From contig CALNHX010002973.1 of NCBI GenBank assembly GCA_940337035.1, positions 62,001 to 126,000 on the forward strand: a stretch of DNA of 64,000 nucleotides, given 5' to 3'. This DNA comes from Agriotes lineatus (taxonomy: Eukaryota > Arthropoda > Insecta > Coleoptera > Elateridae). Positions 18,545-27,407 of this stretch are shown here, one piece after another. Under the pieces are notes generated by a model. That model did no database searches, had not been told where the DNA came from, and was given only the letters and a program-made list of their open reading frames with translations. Each line of letters begins with the position of its first letter. Within the stretch, counting starts at the first letter, position 1. Position numbers and translations under genes: made by a program.

Positions 18545-19030
18545 AGGTTTAATCGATTTCTCAATAAATCTTCTGCAATGGATATGTTCCAGCAATCATC
18601 GCCAGATATATGGCACTGCAATGGCTCAGTTTATGGCACTGCTATGGCACTGCTATGGCACTGCTATGGCAGTGCTATGGCACTGCTATGGCACTGCTTT
18701 GGCACCGCTATGGCACTGCTATGGCACCGCTATGGCACTGCTATGGTACCAAGCTGACATATATATTAGGTTGATACTATATCTGTCAGAAATATGGACA
18801 TAAGGTTTAATCGTTTTCCTAATAAATCTTCTGCAATGGAGATGTTCCAGCCACCATCGACAGATATATGGCACTGCAATGGCTCAGTTTATGGCACTGC
18901 TATGGCACTGCTATGGCACTGCTATGACACTGCTATGGTACCAATCTGACATATATATTAGGTTGATACTATATCTGTATCAGTCTTTGTTGTATCTGTC
19001 AGAAATATGGACATAAGGTTTAATCGTTTT
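18545..19030. repeat. TGGCACTGCTA minisatellite inside a triplicated about 240-bp block
   Basis: An 11-bp unit (GGCACTGCTAT, with some GGCACCGCTAT) runs at 18,610-18,745 and again at 18,868-18,940. Each run is preceded by the same unique block (GGTTTAATCG...TTCTGCAATGGA). That block occurs three times, near 18,546, 18,806 and 19,018. The third copy runs into the zinc-ribbon frame instead of a new 11-bp run. Confidence 0.85.
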
Positions 19031-19300
19031 CCTAATAAATCTTCTGCAATGGAGATGTTCCAGCAGTCATCGACACCCCCAATGTCGCTAGAAGAAAAAG
19101 AAGAGACGACCCCATATGTTCATGGCGAATGCGTCTTGAAAAGAACAGAAAATCGCTATCGTTGCGTTGAATGTTACAAATCCTGTTCTGCAAAGTATGG
19201 CAATAAACGAGCTTCAAACATAACACCGAGAACCTATTATAAATGCTTTGGATGTAATAAATATTTGTGTAAAGATTGCTTTGAAAACACGCACGAATAG
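19007..19300 (+). pseudogene. PiggyBac-type C-terminal zinc ribbon (transposase remnant)
   Basis: The 97-residue frame starts in the repeated block (about residues 1-20). From about residue 48 it carries a zinc ribbon: RYRCVECYKSC, then RTYYKCFGCNKYLCKDCFENTHE. The C-x2-C ... C-x2-C ... C-x2-C-F ... H pattern is that of the DDE_Tnp_1-like zinc ribbon at the C-terminus of piggyBac-type transposases. No catalytic domain is nearby, so it is a tail remnant or an isolated domain. The N-terminal part was recruited from the minisatellite flank. AATAAA follows near 19,403. Confidence 0.55.
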
Positions 19301-19556
19301 GTTACCTGAAAATTCTAGACACCGCACCTCAGGAGATCTAAGTTTGAAATCCCGTCGAGTAAACTTTTTTAGATGATCAAGTTTGAAATGCATTGATAGT
19401 TAAATAAAATAAAAAACTGTGAAAATATGTGTGTGTTTTCTTACCTTTCATAATGGCATCTCAGCTTATCTAAGCATGCATGTAAACCTAAGTAAATAAA
19501 ACACAGGTGTGCATTTAATACATTTATTGAAAACAAAGCATACATTTTACATAAAC

Positions 19557-19990
19557 CTACGTTTTTATAGAATAATGTCCCCAAGGAAGGGTGTCTATTT
19601 TATTTTGGCAAATGTGTCTCTTATCATCTGCGCTAGTAAGAGCCACTTTAGTTTGACTTACACTATGTACAATGTGACTATTTGCTCTAATTAAATTTTG
19701 ATTTCTAACAGCATCCTTATTATCAAACAAACATGCTACATAGTCGTCGAAACAAATTTTGTTCTTAACTACATTTTCCAAGACACCTTTGGCCTTTTTA
19801 ACAGCGTCTTTACCTTCAACTCTCACACTGTACATTTTCGATCTCAAACCGATAAATTCTGTGATTAATTTACCGTTGCACTCGTCTTTCATTAGACCTG
19901 GCACTTTCTTGTTCACCAATGGGATATTGTAGATATTGTCTTTGGAGTAATCGCTTGTATCAAACATGTGAATATAAAGTACGCATGTCT
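19557..19990 (-). pseudogene. Polymerase-B C-terminal fragment (second copy)
   Basis: The minus-strand frame matches the C-terminus of the polymerase gene at about 4000-4445: FDTSDYSKDNIYNIPLVNKKV, ITEFIGLRSKMYS, VKKAKGV, then SQTKVALTSADDKRHICQ and DTLPWGHYSIKT. It has no ATG and stops at the same place as the full gene. Sequence before residue about 25 is unrelated. AATAAA-like signals follow on the minus strand. It belongs to the same lineage as 601-4445, not to the lineage in the arms. Confidence 0.85.
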
Positions 19991-20239
19991 CTGCAACACT
20001 CATTATTTGAATACCATCATGCAGAAAAACCTTTGACACTCATCCTAAAATTCAATGGATCAGGCTAGCCACCTGTCCAGACTGCGGTCGAAGAAGGCTT
20101 CACAGCTGGAGGGGCTCATACAATTGTATATGCGTTTACTTACTGCAAATAAACAATTTTTAGTATGTTTTGTTATTTTCCTTGCATCTCATAATGTATA
20201 AGTAATATGTAAACAGTATAAGATATCTCAGTCTGCACA

Positions 20240-20977
20240 ATGTTGTCGTCGCAGCAAAATTCAAATATACAGTAGTTGAACAAAGATCTGGATGTTAAAA
20301 ATAAAGAAATCTATAATTATCATTTACGTAATGCTATAGAGCGTAACGACTTGCAAACTTTGAAGTATATATTACAAAAAGTTGGTATTGCTATACCTAG
20401 TAAAACTCTTATTTGGACTACGCACTTTAAAACTGTTGAAACTGATGTCGTATGTGAAATTTTAAGAACTATGTTAGATGCTTTCGATGTTATTAGAAAA
20501 ATTATTAACGAGGTAAGAGGGAGAAAGTTGAAAATTAATAGTGAGGCAGATCTTAACTTGGTGCTATCAAAATTATCTCTACAGCACACTAGTTCCTACG
20601 AGCAGCATTTTCTTATTGAAATATTATTATCATCTGACTCTCGAATTGAATTTGTGGCAGGTGAGCAGCAGCAACAATATCCATATTTTCTTCAAGAAGC
20701 GATCTTCGAGGCAGCCTATTATGCTCGCATCAAGTTTATAGAAGACGTGTTCCAGTATTTGAATACACACCACATAGTTTATATATTTCAACCCAGCGCT
20801 GCACATCGGCACAAAGATATTTTTAAATGGCTTGAGGAAAATATCAGAAAAGCTCAAAATGGCGAAGTTGTCGGTTGGAGAACTGGTCCTTGTTCCGGTC
20901 CTTGGCCCTCAACAACACCTCAAGACTATATTGATACTTACTTTTTGTTAAGTTCTGTTTCACCCATGAATAAATAA
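20240..20977 (+). pseudogene. Helical-repeat (ankyrin-like?) protein with an early stop
   Basis: The frame from ATG 20240 meets TAG at 20273-20275 (codon 12) and then stays open to 20977 for 234 codons. The next in-frame ATG is deep inside, near 20469, so the TAG looks disabling. The segment YHLRNAIERNDLQTLKYILQKVG and the later EAIFEAAYYARIKFIEDVFQYL...HRHKDIFKWLEENIRKAQ have the spacing of degenerate ankyrin-like helix pairs seen in viral proteins. No clear consensus repeat is present. It is followed by AATAAA signals. Function unknown. Confidence 0.45.
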
Positions 20978-21148
20978 GATATTTAATTTAATGTTATGTT
21001 CTGTTCACTCATGAATAAATAAGATATTTAATTTAATAAAAAACATGTATGAAAATAAACGTTTTTTATTCAGTATTGTTAAGCTGTGCTCATGAATAAT
21101 TAAAATATTTATTAAATAAAAAACATGCATGAAAATAAACGTCTTTTA
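20978..21148. repeat. Tandemly duplicated 3' flank with repeated polyA-type signals
   Basis: The block CATGAATAAATAAGATATTT occurs twice (near 20966 and 21010). A longer block containing AAAAAACATG...GAAAATAAACG occurs near 21038 and 21117. Each copy contains AATAAA or ATAAAC. The structure suggests local duplication of a 3' untranslated region. Confidence 0.65.
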
Positions 21149-21320
21149 TTATATATTGATAATATGCACATAACCAGTACTACCTAATTTTATAGTAATT
21201 TTTATGGCAGCAATATGCAGCGGCATGGTCGGTGCAGGCAGGTTGAATTCATACTCACTCTGATATTTTTCGTATGGTTCTGGCGATGATGGTGTTTGCC
21301 GCTGCTGTTGCTGCGATGGA
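21149..21320 (-). pseudogene. 3' end of a gene truncated by the inverted repeat
   Basis: A minus-strand frame is open from the arm boundary at 21320 to TAA at 21149-21151. An AATAAA signal overlaps the stop. It begins with a Gln/Pro/Ser-rich stretch and continues EPYEKYQSEYEFNLPAPTMPLHIAAIKITIKLG. There is no start; the 5' part was lost at the breakpoint. I do not recognise it. Confidence 0.4.
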
Positions 21321-21605
21321 TGGTTTTACCGAAAACAGCTGGACCAGTTCATTACCAGTTCAGATCAGTTCAAAACCAGTCCAGACCAGTTGATTATATC
21401 TGTATATGACAGCTGGCTGTGCCATATGGCTGCAGCTATCGGTTATATTAGGTTTTTAATGTTTTTCATCTGATTATGCGTAAACCAGGGTTTTTTCTAT
21501 TCGAATCCAATCGTATACCCTCGATTCGAAAATAATCGTCTATATATTGTTGTTTCTGTTTCTCAGTTGAACAGCCCGGAGGTCATCCTGATGCCTCTTG
21601 TTTAA

Positions 21606-22691
21606 TTTTCAGAAATGTGTATATAAATTCTGTAAACAGACCCGTTCGTACCGATGCCCTCTGCTAAGAACCGCCCTAACCACACATATGATTCCTGTAC
21701 CAATTAGCGCTCTCTCATTTTCGGTGTGAATACATATCCCCAGATTGGTAAAACTGGGGTGATATAAATCTTGAGGTGTCAATATAATACATTTAGTTAA
21801 CCCCTCTGCTCCCTGTTCGAGTTGTATCGTGCAATTTTTATGACATCGGGGTGGCCAACTAGAAGCTTGTCATATTTACACACCCATGGATATAATTCTG
21901 CAGAAATCTTTGTAGTGAATTTTTTTCTCCATCTTTTACCTCGTGTTAGTTTTATTGCTTCTGTTCTGCCCCCAAAAAAAATGTCTCTCGCGAACTCAAT
22001 GGTAGCGCTGTAAGGAGGGGATTATCCTCTAATTCTGTGTGATATCTGAATTGATACTCACACATTTCAATGACCTCATATCCCAGCGTCTTTAACTTTT
22101 TAGTTTTGTTTCGTTTAGCCGTCATGCAAACTGGACATTCGTGATAGAAACAGCCATGAAACTCAAATATTTGTTGGGCTTGTTTACAATACCCGTCAAC
22201 TTTGAACCCGCCCACACAGTCTCTCTACCACAAGTCGCGTTTTGTATAATTATTTAGCGTTGTTTTTCTTTGTGAATCAACCATTGTAGGGCAATTTTAG
22301 ACTGGTTATCACTTAATCTGTAACCCCTGCGCGGTATGATTCATATCGTGTTAGGTTTAAGAAAATTGCGATGATATACTAAATTACATGTCGAGGTAAT
22401 TGTTGTAGCTTCCAGGAGGGTCTCTACATTACGTCGATCGAGAAAAATTTGTATAAATTTTAAACAACCTGTTTTCAGAATTTTCACATCGGAAATACAT
22501 TATTTAGCTAGTTCTTTTTGCATATCGAATGTGTTGTTTTTTGTGTTCATTGTGCCATTTTATATTATCTAATTGACTGAGTATGATTTCGTGCCGCACA
22601 TAATGAGTTTAGGTTTTATATTTAATTTAGAATTAGAAGATTGGTGATCATACACCTGTCCGTTGTGAGCTAGCACAACAACTTTTTTAAA
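21606..22691 (-). pseudogene. Relic of a second polymerase-B lineage (right arm)
   Basis: Mirror of 15700-16785. The best preserved frame (21952-22215) reads GGFKVDGYCKQAQQIFEFHG and continues to LKTLGYEVIEMCEYQFRY. Its VDGY agrees with related polymerases better than the left-arm version, so the left copy has the derived change. The rest is interrupted by stops and shifts as in the left arm. Confidence 0.7.
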
Positions 22692-22953
22692 TTTCTTAAC
22701 TCAACTAGTTAAACTGTTCTATTAAAACCAGATCCTGCTGCTGCTGGCCGGATATACGTCATCATAAATTATATGCGATTTTCTTAACACATTCGCGTTT
22801 CTGTATTGATGTGAGATAGGTGATTTTCCAGTTGAATACCTCTAAAATGGGTTTACTTTGTTTTTCCCCATTTTTCTTTTAACTTCTATTTTAAATAAAA
22901 CACCCAGTATATTATTAAATTTATTATTACGTTGTACATACTACAATAGAAGG

Positions 22954-23425
22954 ATGTGGTTTTATCGCTTGTTGATACAAAATACGTTCGTTAGTTGCGT
23001 GTTTGCCATCATGGAGTGTGAAATTATGTTTCGCATCAATATAAACGATGGTCAAGAACTTTCGTTTCCCGAGCACCCCATAATTCAATATGGCGACCAG
23101 GTTTTCATGCAATTTACAGTTGATAATTACATTTTTTCCGTTCAAATTAACATACCTCATTTCGCCGAATCTGGGGATGTTCTGCAGATATCTATTTATA
23201 AAAATCAAAATTGTATTGGCTATATCAACTATTTTTTATATGAGTACATTTTCGAAAGCTTTTTGTATCACGAAAATGCATTTGGGTTGTTTGCAAGAGG
23301 TACATTTGGCACAATTATTTATGATGTAAATCTTGAAGATGGATATTTTATATCAAACCTGGGTAAATATTTTTTTTTCTCTAAATTGGTTAACTATTGT
23401 TCTTATTACAGATCCCGAGGAGTGA
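22954..23425 (+). CDS. Two-exon gene of unknown function (right-arm copy)
   Basis: Exon 1 runs from ATG 22954 (or 23011) to 23362. The 49-bp intron starts GTAAAT and ends TTATTACAG at 23411. Exon 2 encodes DPEE-like residues and stops with TGA at 23423-23425. The left arm has TAA at the same codon, so the end of the spliced frame is kept although the triplet changed. Reading through the intron instead gives unrelated low-complexity residues. The protein differs from the left copy at only a few positions (for example EHPIIQYGD against ENPIIQYGN). Confidence 0.5.
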
Positions 23426-23661
23426 ATCTTTCTCTCTCTCTTTGTCTGCTAGGTAATAAAACACAATAACATGGAATTATACAGTAAACACCTTTGTAAA
23501 TAATATGCAAACTATTTCTACTACCACTACCGCCTAGGCACATTCTGGTTTTCTAACTTGGTTAAGTTCCTGAAGGGTGAACCTCTCTGCTTAATGTAAG
23601 TAATAAAACACAATAGCCTTGATTTGATATATTTTTTTTTTAATTATAATTTTTGCGAGGG

Positions 23662-24064
23662 TCATCCTAAAACAATAAAAACAAAATTAATATAGTGGAT
23701 ATGTATTTTTAAAACTGCTTACCTCTTTGTATGAATAATACCCTTTCGCTTATGTTCAGCCACACCCTCAGCGGGGGTCATGGCGGCTCCCCCGGGGTCT
23801 CTGTTAGTGTTATGGGGATCGCCCCCGGTATCGGCCCCGCTGAGGGTGGTACCACCACCAGTGCGATCCAGCTCTATAGATATAAATTGTTAGAAAAATT
23901 GTTTATAATTTTCTCATTTACTTACGTTTTCGAACAGTCGGGGGTACCGCCCCCGCACATTCAGATACACTCGATTACACACTAAAAATTATAATATAAA
24001 TTAATAATACAAAAATTGTGAATAGATATGTTGTCTTACATTCGTCTGGGATGGATGGTTGCAT
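23662..24064 (-). pseudogene. Four-exon small gene, right-arm copy with a stop in exon 3
   Basis: Exons map to 24040-24064, 23926-23981, 23723-23873 and 23662-23666, with the same lengths as in the left arm and all GT-AG sites present. In exon 3 a TGG codon has become TGA (23778-23780). If the gene is real, this copy is truncated about two thirds of the way through. Confidence 0.45.
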
Positions 24065-24283
24065 TTTGATAACTAAACGAAATATGTGCTTTGTTAGAAA
24101 CCACAAATTAGGTTCGCGGTTTTTGTTGATAACATATTATTTGAAATTTGTTTGCTGGTGCATTCATACAGTAGGTTATATTTTATATTAATGTGTATTA
24201 CTACTGCAAAAACACGCCTGTTCCTGCCGATCTTCTCACAGAGCATATGTTATCTTGTAAAAACACAGTTGTTTATTTTTCGC

Positions 24284-24818
24284 ATGGGTCAATTTGTCCT
24301 GGGTGCAATGGTGAAAAATAGTTTTAGGTAACGTATTTTAAAAACATTCTGTATTTATGTTGCACGCGCATGCATCTTCCTGTGTGATTAGCTGCTGATA
24401 ACAACTAAAAACAGCGGATGCTTAATATTGCGTCTAATTAATAATATTGCGTAGATTTCAAAATTGGGTGTGCCCCCTTTCGCTGCTCTTTAGGGGTGCT
24501 AATAATATTGCTGTTGGTGTTGTATGTATTTTCGCCCTCATACAATGTTTTCAGCAATACTCTTTGTACCCCATAGTCTTCTTGTTGCATCACCCTAAAA
24601 TATTTGTATGTTATTTTATCTTATATTATTGTTATTGCTTACAGACACGTCCTCGGATTTCTGAATTGGTTGTGGTAAAACCACCCGCAACTGCTTGTGT
24701 GGATTATTTTGTGGGATTTTGGCTAAAATTATTTAATAATTTATGTGAATACAGCCATCAGATTACTTTGTGTTATATGTTTTTGATTTTATTTGTGTTG
24801 GGTAAAACCGCTTATTAA
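24284..24818 (+). CDS. Possible spliced gene of unknown function (right-arm copy)
   Basis: A short first exon (ATG 24284 to 24327) ends AG|GTAACG. The acceptor CTCTTTAG at 24493 joins it in phase to the long frame that ends at 24818. A further 39-bp segment, GTATGT...TTACAG (24606-24644), looks like a small intron of three-fold length, so the frame holds whether or not it is removed. Hydrophobic IAVGVVCIFALIQ suggests a membrane anchor, and PPATACVDYFVGFWLK follows. The last 15-25 residues are encoded by the start of the 218-bp repeats. Unknown function. Confidence 0.35.
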
Positions 24819-25525
24819 TTAATGAACAAATCAAACTAATAATTTATGTGTATATAACAGTCAGATTACTTTCATAAATGTAATATTTTAATCTCTGTTT
24901 GACCCGCGCTAGTGGTGTCAAAATAAACTTTTCTGTGTATTATTTCTTGTATTGTGTGGGGTTTTTGTTGTATATATAAATAAAATTGATGTTATATGAT
25001 TTTGATTTGATTTGTGTTGGGTAAAACTGCTTATTAATTAATGAACAGATCAAACTAATAATTTATGTTAATACAGTCATCAGATTACTTTCATAAATGG
25101 AATATGTTAATCTTTGTTTGGCCCGCGCTAGTGGCTAAATAAACTTTTCCATGTATTATTTCTTGTATTGTGTGGGGTTTTTGTTGTATATATATAAAAA
25201 AATTGATGTTATATGATTTTGATTTGATTTGTGTTGGGTAAAACCTCTTGTTAATTAATGAACAGATCAAACTAATAATTTATGTTAATACAGTCATCAG
25301 ATTACTTTCATAAATGTAATATTTTAATCTATGTTTGACCCGCGATAGTGGTGCCAAAATAAACTTTTCTATGTATTATTTCTTGTATTGTGTGGGATTT
25401 TTGTTGTATATATAAATAAAATTTGTGTTATATGTTTTTGATTTGATTTGTGTTGGGTAAAACTGCATATTAATTAATGAACAGATCAAACTAATAATTT
25501 ATGTGAATACAACCATCAGATTACT
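24745..25525. repeat. 218-bp tandem repeats (right arm)
   Basis: Mirror of the left-arm repeats, with the same number of units. On the plus strand each has TTTGATTTG..GTGTTGGGTAAAAC, a TTAATTAATGAACAGATCAAAC segment (20 bases and over, so given as a landmark only) and an AATAAA signal. Confidence 0.85.
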
Positions 25526-26045
25526 TTCATAGCTCAAATTATTTTTGTTTATTTATTTCGATATCAATACAGTTTATCAGCCCTAATATGTAACTACTAC
25601 TATGTTGAAACATGATTTATCTTTTGCACTGATTCGCTGTTGCAGCCGATAGTGTGCTTGGTTTATCATTTAACACATCCGTTGCGGTTATCTGGCGCCC
25701 CCGTATCTCACATACATGCAATCGTTTTTTTGTTTAAATTATTTATTTTGTAGTTGTTAGTAGATGTTGCACCCCCTACAGATTACTATAAACACTTTAA
25801 CTATTTAACCGCTAGATGGCACATCATGTACAGTTCGGGGGCTTATCAGTTCTTGTGGTTACTCGTGCTCACTACGTCCTTATCAGCTCTTGCGGTTTCT
25901 TATCAGCTTATCGCTTCGTGCTCATTTCTGTAATAATAATATATTTTCGAAAGGGTTGAAAACAGCTTCAAGCCCCCGCCCCCGACCCCAGCCCTCCCTT
26001 TTTATAGAGTACACTGTCAGCATTGTACGTAAATCACTAAGATTA

Positions 26046-27206
26046 TTAAGGTGTTGTTGTAATTTCTGATGAAGCAGCGACAGCAGCATTTGCTTGATTA
26101 CACCATAGCTTACGTAATCTTTTGACTGCAATAAGAAAACGATTTTGATGTAAATTCAATATTTCCAGAGCACAGAGTATTTCATAGGACTTATAACTTA
26201 GTTCTGTATTTAACAGCATTCTAGCATCTTGTAGAATTCCATCATCGGTATATTGTTGACCGTAGTGCGCAGTTTGTTGTATTAGGATATTAATAAATTT
26301 GTTTACCTCATAGACATCTGCTTGTTTAAGACGATAATTAATCACATCTTGTAATTCAATCAATCTTTAAAATTCTGATAGCATTAATCGACACTGATGT
26401 GCTCTACCCTGTATCAGTTCTTTAATGACACCACAAACACTCTTGTCTGTTAAAAATGCCGGCTTATAATTGTATTCCAATAGGTATGCCGTTATTTCTG
26501 GTTGTAATTGTAGCAATTGTTGCCATTGAAACTGATTTAAACATATAGCTTTATCAGTTTCAGCTATATCCATGCGTCTGATGCATAAGACTTGTACTAC
26601 TGGTTCCAAACTTAAACCTTCACTGTTACATTGTGTAATAAAGCCAACGGTAACAACTTTCGTATGTTCCCAACTATTTGTTGTGAGAAAGTACTGCGCA
26701 TTTCCTACCACGTGATCAAATTTAATAACTTTGTTGTCCGTCTCCCCATCTCTCACCAATGGAAATTCAATCGCATCTTCCCATCCATAATCAGGTGGTA
26801 CTACTACACTGTTTTCGAAGAACGAATTAGGGTGGTGGTGGTGTGTTTTTATTCTTTTAGTTGAAGACTCGGCATCGTCATCATCATCGTTTTGCTTTGA
26901 ACGCTTTTTTATAAGATCCTCCGCCGGTTGTTCTTGTTCATTAGTATCCATGGTATCTTCGCATTTATTCAACAACAGATAATCAGGTGCAGGTAAACTG
27001 ATTTTGGCGGGGTAAAACGAATTACACTCGTCATAGTTTCCTCTTGTTCTTTTAGCTATAGGCTCATCATCATCATCAACATCATTGGGAGGAAATATTG
27101 ACGATTGTCTTGATTTCGCGCGCTTCAAAAACGATTGAATATCGCTGCACCGAATACAATCACAACCACCCAAGTACTGGGATGAGGAGGCGGAGGAGGA
27201 AAACAT
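26046..27206 (-). pseudogene. Nuclear-looking acidic/basic protein of unknown function, one in-frame stop
   Basis: The frame starts at ATG 27206. It meets TAA at 26367-26369 and continues in the same frame to 26046, so either one gene carries a premature stop or a second frame begins without ATG. The N-terminal half is disordered: a Ser run, acidic runs (DVDDDDEP, NDDDDDAES), basic clusters like nuclear signals (IKKRSKQ, TKRIK) and a His run. From about residue 140 a folded domain follows (YGWEDAIEFPLV, KVVTVGFITQC, VVQVLCIRRMD). The part beyond the stop is helical (LIELQDVINYRLKQADVYEV). No known family. The charged tail and neighbours suggest an early regulatory protein of the element. Confidence 0.5.
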
Positions 27207-27407
27207 TGTAACAAAACTGAAACTTTTTCAGTTTTATAATAATCTTTATAATTGTTTACAAGTACCGACAACGGAACTATTACTTCCGGGGGCCCCTGTT
27301 TTCTACGTGATTTGTGCTACTTTTCCATAAGAAATAATGTTAAATTGAACGAATGCAACTAAAATTTATATTTCTCATTTAAATATGTAGACTTGAAGAG
27401 CACAATA

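Larger units (their letters stand above)
21320..25987 (-). repeat. Right arm of the 4.67-kb inverted repeat
   Basis: This is the reverse complement of 12399-17071, with matching order and contents. The outer end (25,987) abuts the 3' end of the gene at 26046, so the promoter copied in this arm (25,836-25,987) points away from any start codon. Differences from the left arm include TGG to TGA in the four-exon gene, CAA versus TAA in the other spliced gene, and a shorter GA tract. As in the left arm, 21,400-21,600, 22,700-22,850 and 25,540-25,830 show nothing recognisable. Confidence 0.95.

Noticed and set aside
12399..25987. The arms as terminal inverted repeats of the Polinton at 1-12 kb
   Set aside because: The element's genes lie outside the arms, not between them, and no target duplication is seen at 12,398/25,988. 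A nested element with 4.67-kb terminal repeats remains possible.
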